The notes beneath the pieces were generated by a model, which was not told the DNA's origin, ran no database searches, and saw only the letters and a program-made list of their open reading frames with translations. From contig JAGLYE010000035.1 of assembly GCA_023132505.1 (NCBI GenBank), forward strand, positions 1-10,752: a stretch of DNA of 10,752 bases, read 5' to 3'. The DNA comes from Bacteroidales bacterium (GTDB taxonomy: Bacteria > Bacteroidota > Bacteroidia > Bacteroidales > B18-G4). Positions 1 to 7,341 of the stretch are shown here, in pieces. Position 1 is the first letter of the stretch, and each line of letters begins with the position of its first letter. Both the position numbers and the translations under genes were made by a program.

Positions 1-996
1 ACAAAGAATATCAAACTAAAGAATAAAAGCAGTCTGTACGGGGTTGGGGATGATGCTGCCGTGATTTCCAATAAGGACAGCCTTACTCTGGTTTCGACCG
101 ACTTGCTGGTGGAAGGGGTTCACTTTGATCTGGCCTATACACCTTTAAAGCATCTCGGTTATAAAGCAGCAGTGGTCAACTTCTCAGATATCTATGCCAT
201 GAATGGCATCCCTGAACAGATCACGGTGAGCCTGGCTATTTCAAACCGTTTTTCGCTCGAGGCAATTGATGAGATCTATAAAGGCATCTTCATGGCCTGT
301 GAGGGCTACCATGTTGACCTGGTTGGCGGAGATACCACCTCAAGCATGGGTGGGCTGTTCTTATCCTTAACTGTGATCGGGAGAGTTTCTAAAAAAGAAA
401 TTGTTTATCGGAACACTGCCCGGGAACATGACCTGATTTGTGTGAGTGGTGACCTTGGTGCTGCATATATGGGCCTGTTGGTACTGGAAAGGGAGAAACA
501 GGTGTATACGGTAAACCCTGATATGCAACCCGACCTGGAAGGGATGGACTATATCCTGGAACGACAGCTGAAACCGGAAGCACGAAATGACATTGGGAAA
601 ATGCTGAACGGGCTTGGAGTTCACCCAACAGCCATGATCGATATATCTGATGGACTGGCATCGGATATCATGCATATATGCAATGGGTCAAAGCTTGGAT
701 GCCAGATATATACAGAGAAGCTTCCGATTGATGCCGTGACCATCAAGGTGGCTGCAGAATTCCAGATCGATCCGAATACAGCGGTAATGAATGGCGGGGA
801 AGACTATGAATTGCTTTTCACCATCAAGACTTATGATTATGAAAAGATCAAGGATATTAGTGGAATATCGGTGATCGGCCATATGACAGAAGCTGCTGCC
901 GGTATGAACCTTGTAACCGCTGATGGAAAGTCATTACCCTTGAAAGCACAGGGTTGGGACGGATTGAAAGAACATACACTCCCAGGTAACGAATGA
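1..996 (+). CDS. thiL: Thiamine-monophosphate kinase ThiL, 5'-truncated by window edge
   Basis: ThiL phosphorylates thiamine monophosphate to thiamine diphosphate with ATP, the last step of cofactor B1 synthesis in the cytoplasm. The frame is open from base 1, and 331 residues are visible. The family Mg/ATP-binding motif reads YGVGDDAAVI at visible residues 13-22. It is followed by STDLLVEGVHF (32-42), a VNFSDIYAMNG segment (about 59-69), GGDTTSS (109-115), DISDGL (214-219) and GGEDYELLF (265-273), all hallmarks of the AIRS/PurM-like fold of ThiL. A GTG at 61 falls inside the GDDAAVI motif and cannot be the true start; the real start lies upstream of the window, roughly 15-30 codons away judging from the usual family length of about 325-350 residues. 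The stop overlaps the uvrC start (ATGA), suggesting translational coupling. No active-site loss is seen. Confidence 0.95.
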   Translation, partial: TKNIKLKNKSSLYGVGDDAAVISNKDSLTLVSTDLLVEGVHFDLAYTPLKHLGYKAAVVNFSDIYAMNGIPEQITVSLAISNRFSLEAIDEIYKGIFMACEGYHVDLVGGDTTSSMGGLFLSLTVIGRVSKKEIVYRNTAREHDLICVSGDLGAAYMGLLVLEREKQVYTVNPDMQPDLEGMDYILERQLKPEARNDIGKMLNGLGVHPTAMIDISDGLASDIMHICNGSKLGCQIYTEKLPIDAVTIKVAAEFQIDPNTAVMNGGEDYELLFTIKTYDYEKIKDISGISVIGHMTEAAAGMNLVTADGKSLPLKAQGWDGLKEHTLPGNE

Positions 997-2795
997 AAAA
1001 CAGCTCCCATACCGATCTCTCCGGTGAAGTGAAAGTATTACCTGATAAGCCGGGGATCTACCAGTTCCTCGATAATACCGGGACTATCATTTATGTGGGT
1101 AAAGCCAAGAGCCTGAAAAAGCGTGTTGCCTCCTATTTCAACAAGGATCAGGCGCATAGCGGGAAAGTCTCGGTTATGGTGAAGAAGATCGCTGAGATGC
1201 GACATATGGTTGTTGACTCGGAACTGGATGCATTATTGCTTGAAAACAACCTCATTAAAAAATATCAGCCCCGCTATAATGTGATGCTGAAAGACGATAA
1301 GACTTACCCCTGGATATGTATAAGGAAAGAACGTTTCCCACGCATATTCTCTACAAGGAACATTGTTAAGGATGGGTCTGAATATTTCGGGCCTTATGCT
1401 TCGGGAAAGATGATGCATACAGTGCTGGATCTCATCAGGTCATTATATCCCCTCCGGAACTGCAAACATAATTTGAGCTCTAAAAATATTGAAAGCGGCA
1501 AGTTCAAGGTTTGCCTGGAGTACCATATCGGTAATTGCCTGGGCCCCTGCGTTGGATTTCAGACCGAGGAGAATTATAATAAGTATGTTTATGAGATCCG
1601 TGAGATCATCAAAGGCAATATCAGTACGATCATACGGGAGTTGAAAAAGCTGATGATGAAACATGCCGGATCTTTTGAGTTTGAAAAGGCCCAGATCATC
1701 AAGGATAAGCTGGAGTCGCTGGAAAATTATAAGAGCAAATCGACGGTTGTTAATCCCCGGATCAATAATGTGGATGTTTTTTCCATTATCACGGACGAAA
1801 AATCAGGCTACGTAAATTTCCTCAGGGTAGTGAACGGAGCCATTGTACAGACACATACAATTGAGTTGAAAAAGAAGCTCGACGAAAGCCCTGAGGAGTT
1901 GTTAAGTCTTGCTGTTATTGATCTCCGGCAGCGTTTTGGGGATAGCAGCATAGAACTGCTGATGCCATTCAGACCGGATCAGGAAATCCCCAATGTGAAG
2001 ATCACCATCCCCCGAAGGGGAGACAAAAAACAACTGCTTGAACTGTCAGAAAGGAATGTGAAGTACTATAAGCTCGAAAAGCAGAAGAAGCTTGACCTTA
2101 CAGATCCGGAACGTCATAGCAGGCGAATTCTTGAGACGATGAAAGGCGACCTGCGCATGAAGGAGTTGCCGGAACATATCGAGTGTTTCGACAATTCAAA
2201 TATGCAGGGTGATTATCCGGTTGCTGCGATGGTATGTTTTAAAAATGCCAGGCCATCAAGGAAAGAGTACAGGCATTTCAACATCAAGACGGTTGAGGGC
2301 GCTGACGACTATGCATCGATGGAAGAGATCATATCCCGCAGGTATAAACGATTAATGGATGAGCAGCAGCCATTGCCGCAGCTCATTGTGATCGATGGCG
2401 GAAAGGGCCAGCTGAGTGCAGCCCTGAAAAGTCTCGGTAAGCTTGGCTTAAGGGGTAAGATCACCATTATTGGCATTGCAAAAAAGCTGGAAGAGATCTA
2501 TTACCCCGGCGATTCGCTGCCTATGTTCCTTGACAAGACTTCAGAAACCCTTCGGGTGATCCGCCACCTGCGTGATGAAGCCCACCGCTTCGGTATTACC
2601 CACCACCGAAAACGTATGGAAAAGGGTACCATCCGCTCCGAGCTCACCGATATCAAAGGCATCGGCTTTAACACAGCTCAGAAACTTCTCTGGAAGTTCA
2701 AATCCGTGAAAAAGATCAAAGAAGCCACAGAAGAACAACTTGCCGAAGTCATTGGCAAAGCCAAGGCTGGGATTGTTTATCAATACTTTTATTAA
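993..2795 (+). CDS. uvrC: UvrABC excinuclease subunit C
   Basis: UvrC makes both incisions around a UvrB-marked lesion in nucleotide excision repair. The 600 residues match the usual family length. The N-terminal GIY-YIG nuclease domain (3' incision) has GIY at 21-23, YVG at 34-36, Arg44 and a probable metal-binding Glu84 in LLLENNL. Four cysteines (157, 174, 182, 186; the last three spaced C-x7-C-x3-C) match the cluster-type cysteines known in UvrC. A UVR coiled segment that contacts UvrB spans about 212-246. The RNase H-like 5' incision domain shows Asp400 (ECFDNSNMQG), Asp468 (IVIDGGKGQ) and His531 (RDEAHRFGI), the expected D-D-H triad. Tandem helix-hairpin-helix motifs for DNA binding lie at about 550-598. 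The ATG at 993 overlaps the thiL stop, and no promoter is visible between them. All catalytic residues appear intact. Confidence 0.97.
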   Translation: MKNSSHTDLSGEVKVLPDKPGIYQFLDNTGTIIYVGKAKSLKKRVASYFNKDQAHSGKVSVMVKKIAEMRHMVVDSELDALLLENNLIKKYQPRYNVMLKDDKTYPWICIRKERFPRIFSTRNIVKDGSEYFGPYASGKMMHTVLDLIRSLYPLRNCKHNLSSKNIESGKFKVCLEYHIGNCLGPCVGFQTEENYNKYVYEIREIIKGNISTIIRELKKLMMKHAGSFEFEKAQIIKDKLESLENYKSKSTVVNPRINNVDVFSIITDEKSGYVNFLRVVNGAIVQTHTIELKKKLDESPEELLSLAVIDLRQRFGDSSIELLMPFRPDQEIPNVKITIPRRGDKKQLLELSERNVKYYKLEKQKKLDLTDPERHSRRILETMKGDLRMKELPEHIECFDNSNMQGDYPVAAMVCFKNARPSRKEYRHFNIKTVEGADDYASMEEIISRRYKRLMDEQQPLPQLIVIDGGKGQLSAALKSLGKLGLRGKITIIGIAKKLEEIYYPGDSLPMFLDKTSETLRVIRHLRDEAHRFGITHHRKRMEKGTIRSELTDIKGIGFNTAQKLLWKFKSVKKIKEATEEQLAEVIGKAKAGIVYQYFY

Positions 2796-2797
2796 GA

Positions 2798-2906
2798 TAC
2801 CCTCCCCCTGTCCCCCTCCCTTCTGGAAAGGAGGGGGGACGTTATCTGTGAGGTTCATTAATACAATCTCCTCTCCCTGCTGGCAGGGAGGGGCCGGGGG
2901 TGGGTA
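2798..2906. repeat. Paired inverted GC-rich hairpin units (REP/BIME-like)
   Basis: Immediately after the uvrC stop lie two C/G-rich units in opposite orientation. The left unit begins TACCCTCCCCCTG (2798-2810) and runs into an imperfect hairpin at 2810-2840. The right unit, read on the minus strand from 2906, begins TACCCACCCCCGG and contains a hairpin with CTCCCTGC (2873-2880) pairing with GCAGGGAG (2883-2890), extendable outward by three pairs. About 27 bases separate the two units. The paired-hairpin layout resembles bacterial REP/BIME elements. It may also attenuate read-through from uvrC, but no T-run follows either hairpin, so a simple intrinsic terminator is not supported. Minus-strand reading frames across it are artefacts. 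Confidence 0.7.
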
Positions 2907-2924
2907 AAAATCCCCACTTTTCCC

Positions 2925-2932
2925 TATCTTTG
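2925..2932 (+). promoter_or_regulatory. Putative Bacteroidota -7 promoter element (TATCTTTG)
   Basis: TATCTTTG matches the Bacteroidota housekeeping sigma -7 consensus TAnnTTTG exactly and would start transcription near 2938, about 30 bases before the ATG at 2970. A convincing TTTG -33 box is not seen at the expected distance, where the end of the GC-rich repeat lies, so the call rests on one box plus position. The leader that follows is A-rich, with no Shine-Dalgarno sequence, which is usual in this phylum. Confidence 0.45.
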
Positions 2933-2969
2933 AATCTTCCTAAAAAATTTCTAACTAAAAACCACTAAC

Positions 2970-5900
2970 ATGAAATCATTACTCTCCGTGCTAAGTAAAA
3001 CTCTCTTTGTGTTTGCAATCACGATGTTATTATTTGCATCACCTGATGTCATTGCACAGAAAAAGAAGAAATCTGATGAAAAGAATGATACCATTACCTC
3101 CGGTCAGGTGAGCGGCCTTAAATGGAGGAGCATTGGCCCGGCATTTACATCCGGTCGCATTGCCGACTTTGCCGTGAACCCTTGCAACCCAAGCGAATAC
3201 TATGTCGCTGTGGCTTCAGGGCACATCTGGAAAACAGTGAATAATGGAACCACCTTCTCTCCGATCTTCGATAATTACGGAGCATATTCGATCGGCTGCC
3301 TGGCCATGGATCCCAACAACCACAATGTCGTTTGGACCGGCACGGGGGAAAACAATCACCAGCGTGCCCTGGGCTATGGTAATGGCGTATATAAATCTGT
3401 TAACGGTGGAAAGAAATGGGAAAACATGGGATTGAAAGATTCCCGCCAGATTGGAAAGATACTGATTGATCCGAGGAATTCGGATGTGGTTTATGTTGCC
3501 GCCGAAGGCTCTGTATGGGGCCCTGGAGGGGAAAGAGGCCTGTATAAAACCATCGATGGCGGCACGACCTGGGAGCTGATACTTGAGATCAGCGAACATA
3601 CAGGTATCAACGACATGGTGATGGATCCGCGTAACCCGGATGTGATCTATGCATCTTCGGAGCAGAGAAGGCGGCATGTACATACAAAGATAGGCGGTGG
3701 CCCTGAATCCGGTATTCATAAGACCACCGATGGTGGTACGACCTGGAAAAAATTGAAGTCGGGCCTGCCGGGCGGTGATGTCGGAGGGATCGGACTTGCT
3801 ATCTCACCGGTGAACCCGGATGTGGTATATGCGATCATTGAGGCCGCAGGAGAAAGCGGAGGATTTTTCCGCACAACCGACAGGGGGGAGTCATGGAAGA
3901 AGATGAGTAGCCACCATGCCAGCGGACAATACTATAATGAGATCTATTGCGACCCCGCAGATGTTGATAAGGTGTACTCTGTTGAAACAATTTCGCATGT
4001 TACTCTAGATGGTGGTAAAACCTGGAATCGTGTGGGTAACAACAGCCGCCATGTGGATGACCATGCTCTGTGGATCGACCCGAAAGACACAAAACATTTT
4101 CTTATCGGTGGCGATGGAGGGGTATATGAAAGCTTCGATGGAGGGAAAAATTATATCTTCAAGTCAAACCTCCCGGTAACACAGTTCTATAGGGTGAATG
4201 TTGACAATACCTGGCCTTTCTACTGGGTATATGGTGGTACACAGGATAACAGCAGCTTTGGTGGCCCTTCACAGAATACAAGCCGCCAGGGAGTGAGCCA
4301 GGGAGAATGGGTGGTAACCTTGGGTGGTGACGGATTCTGGCAGGCTATCGATCCTGACAATCCTGATATTGTTTATTCGGAATACCAATATGGGAACATC
4401 AGCCGCCATGATAAGCAGAGCGGACAAAATACCGGAATAAAACCACAGCCACGCAAAGGAGAAGATACCTATAAGTGGAACTGGAATACCCCATTCATCA
4501 TCAGCCCGCATTCAGGAACACGCTTGTATATTGCTGCCAATATAGTGTTCAGGAGTGATAACCGTGGCGATAACTGGGACGTGATCAGTGACGATATAAC
4601 AGCACAGGTCGACAGGAATACCTGGCCGGTAATGGATCGCTACTGGGGTGTGGATGCCGTACAAAAGGATGTGTCAACATCCCTCTTTGGGATGGCGGTT
4701 TCCCTGGCAGAGTCAAGTATAAAGGAAGACCTGCTTTATGTCGGCACCGATGACGGTGTGATCTCAGTTACAGAAGATGCCGGTGAAACCTGGCAGCAGG
4801 TGAAAACTTTCCCGGGAGTGCCGGAGTACACCTATGTGAGCGACATCCTCCCGGATAAGTTTGATGAGAACGTGGTTTATGCATCATTCGATAATCACAA
4901 GCGCGACGACTTCAAACCTTATATCCTCAAGAGTGAGGATAAAGGGACGACCTGGACTTCCATCAGCGGGAACCTTCCCGAAAATGGAACTGTACATACC
5001 CTTGAGCAGGATATTGAGCGCCCTGAACTGCTTTTTGCAGGTACTGAATTTAGCGTCTTCTTCAGCATCGATGGAGGTAAGATCTGGACACAGCTCAAGT
5101 CAGGTTTGCCTTCTGTAGCTGTAAATGATATGGTAATACAGGAAAGGGAAACCGACCTGGTGCTTGCCACTTTCGGGCGTGGTTTCTACATCCTTGATGA
5201 CTATTCACCGCTTCGCGTTCTCAGTAAGGAACTTCTTGACTCAGGCGCATATATCTTCCCGATAAAGGATGCTTTGATGTACACCATGACGAGGGGAAGG
5301 TACGGACAGGGATCGACACCATATTTTTCTAAGAATCCTGATTTCGGAGCAGTATTTACATACTATGTAAAAGAAGTCCCTAAAACCTTGAAACAGATCC
5401 GAAAAGAGGAAGAAAAAAAGCTGATCAAGGATAAAAAACCTATTCCCATTCCAGGCATGGACGAGCTGAGGGCCGAAGAGAGAGAGGTGAAGCCCTACCT
5501 GATCTTTACCATTACTGATGCTGTTGGCAATATTGTGAGGAAGATCAACAAGCCATATTCAAAGGGATTGAACCGTATGACCTGGAACCTGAGGTATCCT
5601 GCTAAAAGTAGTGTCAGACTAAAAAACGACAAATATGATCCGATGGCCAATGATCGCGACGGTATGGCTATTATGCCCGGTAAATATTTTGTAAGCCTTT
5701 CAGAATGGGTTGGTGGAGAAGTCAGGGAATTGGTACAAGCTGTTGAGTTCAATACAGTGGTGCTGAATAATGTGACACTGCCTGCGCCTGATCTGGCTGA
5801 ATTATTGGCTTTTCAGGAAAAGACAGCCAGGCTTACACGTGCTATTAATGCTGCCAGGCAGATTACAGATAACCTGATCAAAAGGACGCAATATGTAAAA

Positions 5901-6269
5901 CAGGCCATAAACAATACACCGGATGCTCCTGTTGAACTTCTGACGAAAGCTACCGAAATAGAACTTCAACTTGATGATATCCGCTGGACATTTTACGGGC
6001 AGAGCCCGAAGGCCAGCCGGGAAGAAAACTGGCCTGCTTCACCTTCCATCAACGAAAGGGTAGGGGCGCTGGTATACTCACACTGGGGTTCTACATCCCG
6101 GGTATCTGAAACCCAAATTCAGATGTATGATGTCCTGGCAGAAGAGTTCCCGCCGATACTCGAACAACTAAGGAATATTGCCGAAGTTGAACTGAAAGCA
6201 CTCGAAGCTGAACTTGATACCATAGGTGCTCCCTGGACACCGGGCAGGATCCCGGAGTGGAAGGAATAA
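2970..6269 (+). CDS. Secreted sortilin/VPS10-like BNR-repeat beta-propeller protein
   Basis: This is a large exported protein of 1099 residues. A signal peptide is clear: Lys2, hydrophobic core about 11-23, likely cleavage after Ala29 (VIA-Q), followed by a Lys-rich mature start. Asp-box (BNR) motifs of the S/T-x-D-x-G-x-T-W type occur near residues 143, 194, 252, 302, 345, 388, 529, 601, 655 and 699, with a degenerate one at 89. This fits two propeller units of the Sortilin/VPS10 or WD40/YVTN/BNR-like class, often auto-annotated as glycosyl hydrolase. A charged linker (801-842, KEEEKK region) leads to a beta-rich FlgD/Ig-like module (about 843-930), then a helical region (938-1000) and the C-terminus. 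No catalytic sialidase signature and no type IX secretion C-terminal domain are evident, so enzymatic activity is not supported. The exact role is unknown; protein binding or peptide handling in periplasm or at the cell surface is possible. The gene appears to be transcribed alone. Confidence 0.85.
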   Translation: MKSLLSVLSKTLFVFAITMLLFASPDVIAQKKKKSDEKNDTITSGQVSGLKWRSIGPAFTSGRIADFAVNPCNPSEYYVAVASGHIWKTVNNGTTFSPIFDNYGAYSIGCLAMDPNNHNVVWTGTGENNHQRALGYGNGVYKSVNGGKKWENMGLKDSRQIGKILIDPRNSDVVYVAAEGSVWGPGGERGLYKTIDGGTTWELILEISEHTGINDMVMDPRNPDVIYASSEQRRRHVHTKIGGGPESGIHKTTDGGTTWKKLKSGLPGGDVGGIGLAISPVNPDVVYAIIEAAGESGGFFRTTDRGESWKKMSSHHASGQYYNEIYCDPADVDKVYSVETISHVTLDGGKTWNRVGNNSRHVDDHALWIDPKDTKHFLIGGDGGVYESFDGGKNYIFKSNLPVTQFYRVNVDNTWPFYWVYGGTQDNSSFGGPSQNTSRQGVSQGEWVVTLGGDGFWQAIDPDNPDIVYSEYQYGNISRHDKQSGQNTGIKPQPRKGEDTYKWNWNTPFIISPHSGTRLYIAANIVFRSDNRGDNWDVISDDITAQVDRNTWPVMDRYWGVDAVQKDVSTSLFGMAVSLAESSIKEDLLYVGTDDGVISVTEDAGETWQQVKTFPGVPEYTYVSDILPDKFDENVVYASFDNHKRDDFKPYILKSEDKGTTWTSISGNLPENGTVHTLEQDIERPELLFAGTEFSVFFSIDGGKIWTQLKSGLPSVAVNDMVIQERETDLVLATFGRGFYILDDYSPLRVLSKELLDSGAYIFPIKDALMYTMTRGRYGQGSTPYFSKNPDFGAVFTYYVKEVPKTLKQIRKEEEKKLIKDKKPIPIPGMDELRAEEREVKPYLIFTITDAVGNIVRKINKPYSKGLNRMTWNLRYPAKSSVRLKNDKYDPMANDRDGMAIMPGKYFVSLSEWVGGEVRELVQAVEFNTVVLNNVTLPAPDLAELLAFQEKTARLTRAINAARQITDNLIKRTQYVKQAINNTPDAPVELLTKATEIELQLDDIRWTFYGQSPKASREENWPASPSINERVGALVYSHWGSTSRVSETQIQMYDVLAEEFPPILEQLRNIAEVELKALEAELDTIGAPWTPGRIPEWKE

Positions 6270-6273
6270 TTAT

Positions 6274-6369
6274 TTGTTCATAATCAGTAGTGATGCGTTA
6301 AAAAATGTTCAATCTTCTAAAAGTATAGTAAATACAATATATACAGGACGTTCTTTGATTTTTTGATTT
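6274..6369 (+). repeat. Left-end repeat, copy A (with inverted end TGATGCGTTA)
   Basis: This stretch starts just after the propeller gene and holds TGATGCGTTA at 6291-6300. Bases 6282-6301 match 7121-7140 at 19 of 20 positions. The similarity continues without gaps, at roughly 60-65 percent by eye, to the shared TTTTTTGATTT at 6359-6369 and 7198-7208. It is therefore a diverged paralogous copy of the left end of the element at 7130, placed exactly 839 bases earlier. Confidence 0.7.
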
Positions 6370-6380
6370 GACTATTAGTC

Positions 6381-6491
6381 TCGCCGCTCAACACAGTTTA
6401 TACTGAGCTGGTCGAAGTGCTCGCGATGACAAGGACAAGCTTTTATAACTACTTGGTTTCGCCGCTCGACTTCGCTCGCGATGACAAGGAC
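6381..6491. repeat. Two palindromic repeat units left of the GIY-YIG gene
   Basis: Both units begin TCGCCGCTC (6381, 6459) and end GCTCGCGATGACAAGGAC (6419-6436 and 6474-6491). The first carries a longer middle with an internal CAGT/ACTG hairpin; the second is the compact 33-bp form. The core of the second (6461-6486) reappears inverted on the far side of the gene at 6915-6940 with 25 of 26 positions matching. Repeats of this type (GTCATCGCGAGCGAAG on the other strand) recur as dispersed palindromes in many Bacteroidota genomes, from general recollection. Confidence 0.7.
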
Positions 6492-6503
6492 TACGCTCTT
6501 TAA

Positions 6504-6833
6504 TTATGAGGTCTCGGCTTCGCTCGACCTTCGCTTATGTGAGCTTGCATTCTGGCAGCGGGATTTTTCGTGTAGGGTATCCAGGTCTTTTTTGAAGTAG
6601 GCTAATTTTTTTACCCTAGACCATTTCTTTAATTTCTTTTCCGCAAAAATGGCATCATTAATATTTTCGAATGTCAGATAGTGTTTAAGAATAACCGGCT
6701 GCCTGGAGTATGTATAACAATCTTTATGATATCCCAGCTGATGCTCCAGTACACGTTGCGAAATATCGTTTGTCACGCCAATGTAATAAGAGCCATCGCT
6801 ACATTCCAGCAAATACACATAATAAGTCTTCAT
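6504..6833 (-). CDS. Small single-domain GIY-YIG nuclease family protein
   Basis: The protein has 109 residues when started at the ATG at 6833-6831, giving the family N-terminus MKTYYVYLLECSDGSYYIG. The GIY-YIG core shows the YVY variant at 5-7, YIG at 17-19, Arg27, His31 and a probable metal-binding Glu65 in AIFAEKKLKKWSR, the pattern of YhbQ-like stand-alone nucleases. An in-frame ATG at 6893 would add 20 residues, but these are encoded partly by a repeat (MFSASLEQ) and lack family similarity, so the later start is preferred. The last 18 or so residues (from about RCQNASS to the stop) are also encoded by repeat sequence at 6508-6559, so the gene ends inside a repeat. It lies alone, opposite to its neighbours, at the centre of nested inverted repeats. 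The biochemical role is unknown; DNA cleavage is the family expectation, and a link to repeat spread is inference. Confidence 0.85.
   Translation of the reverse strand: MKTYYVYLLECSDGSYYIGVTNDISQRVLEHQLGYHKDCYTYSRQPVILKHYLTFENINDAIFAEKKLKKWSRVKKLAYFKKDLDTLHEKSRCQNASSHKRRSSEAETS
6508..6559. repeat. Composite repeat overlapping the 3' end of the GIY-YIG gene
   Basis: TCTCGGCTTCGCTCGA (6512-6527) is an exact reverse complement of 6874-6889 on the other side of the gene. TTCGCTTATG (6530-6539) is the exact reverse complement of 6971-6980, and TCTGGCAGC (6551-6559) that of 6939-6947. Pieces of all three right-hand units are thus gathered here in inverted orientation, and the sequence is read as the C-terminal residues of the nuclease. 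Confidence 0.7.
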
Positions 6834-6871
6834 ACTTATTAATACCAATAAATCGAAAATGTCCCACTTTT

Positions 6872-6992
6872 GTTCGAGCGAAGCCGAGAACACAAACGTT
6901 TAATCAAGCCCCGTTGTCATCGCGAGCGAAGCCGAGCGGCTGCCAGATGTTAACTGCCGAAGTTGTCATGCATAAGCGAAGCCGAGAACTTA
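6872..6992. repeat. Three palindromic repeat units right of the GIY-YIG gene
   Basis: The units lie at 6872-6891 (GTTCGAGCGAAGCCGAGAAC), about 6913-6958 and about 6962-6992. All share AGCGAAGCCGAG, and the last two start GTTGTCAT. They are in the opposite orientation to the units at 6381-6559, so the nuclease gene is bracketed by inverted copies. The middle unit is the near-perfect mirror of the one at 6461-6486. Confidence 0.7.
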
Positions 6993-7098
6993 GGAATTTT
7001 TGTCTTTGCTAAAACTCCTGTAAATGAGCTGTTTACCAAACAACAAATCAATCAAAATGTCAAAGAACAGCTTAACTCATTTAATTACAATCAATTAG

Positions 7099-7139
7099 TA
7101 ACGCATCAGTAATAGTTCTTAATTAGTAGTGATGCGTTA
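7099..7139. repeat. Junction palindrome between the two units
   Basis: TAACGCATCA (7099-7108) and TGATGCGTTA (7130-7139) form a perfect 10-bp inverted repeat around a 21-base centre. Bases 7100-7138 match 7321-7359 at 31 of 39 positions, and the right half matches 6274-6299 at 23 of 26. The same junction thus occurs at three places, whole or half, at each end of the two units. Confidence 0.75.
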
Positions 7140-7329
7140 AGAAACATGAATGTCTTTAAACCTATAATAATTACAAGTATTCTAGGGAATATTGATGTTT
7201 TTTGATTTCAATTTAATAATACAAATATTGATTAAAACTGATAATGAAATAATTTTTATCACACTGTTAATGAATGGTTTAGTGTATTGAGATTTAGACA
7301 GAACGTAAAATTATGAACTCAACGCATCA
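7130..7329. mobile_element. Non-coding 200-bp AT-rich unit with shared inverted ends (MITE-like)
   Basis: It begins TGATGCGTTA (7130-7139) and ends AACGCATCA (7321-7329), a 9-bp perfect inverted terminal pair. The interior is strongly AT-rich and holds no credible gene. Its first 79 bases are a diverged copy of 6291-6369 from the nuclease-bearing unit. The simplest reading is an internally deleted, non-autonomous derivative or relative of that unit. The copy number elsewhere in the genome is unknown from here. Confidence 0.5.
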
Positions 7330-7341
7330 GTAATGGCTCTT

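Larger units (their letters stand above)
6291..7108. mobile_element. Candidate mobile unit carrying a GIY-YIG nuclease, bounded by 10-bp inverted ends
   Basis: The unit begins TGATGCGTTA (6291-6300) and ends with its exact reverse complement TAACGCATCA (7099-7108), 818 bp in all. Inside, a minus-strand GIY-YIG gene (6504-6833) is enclosed by further inverted repeats on both sides. The neighbouring 200-bp unit carries the same ends and a related left end, which supports these ends as real element termini. No DDE, HUH or tyrosine recombinase gene is present, so mobility would have to be in trans or through the nuclease; that is inference. Near the right end, AAATGAG..CTGTT (7022-7033) can pair with AACAG (7066-7070) and CTCATTT (7076-7082). 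Target-site duplications could not be identified with confidence. Confidence 0.5.

Noticed and set aside
2810..2840. Intrinsic terminator of uvrC
   Set aside because: The hairpin lacks a following T-run and is better explained as one half of a paired repeat.
2541..2858. 105-residue minus-strand frame spanning the uvrC end and the GC-rich repeat
   Set aside because: It is antisense to the conserved UvrC C-terminus, and its start lies in the repeat.
3216..3719. 167-residue minus-strand frame inside the propeller gene
   Set aside because: It is antisense to well-conserved Asp-box coding sequence; long shadow frames are common in such repetitive genes.
6834..6893. Longer N-terminus of the GIY-YIG protein from the ATG at 6893
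   Set aside because: The extra residues come partly from the flanking repeat and precede the strongly family-like MKTYYVYLLEC start.
6710..7012. 100-residue plus-strand frame opposite the nuclease gene
   Set aside because: It is the shadow of the GIY-YIG gene joined to palindromic repeat sequence, with no independent protein features.
7099..7139. Integron attC site (AACGC...GCGTT arms)
   Set aside because: The right core reads GTTAAGA, and GTTAAAA in the first copy, not GTTRRRY. The whole site is shorter than typical attC sites, no integrase is visible, and homology continues about 70 bases into the unit body. Kept only as an alternative under the junction finding.
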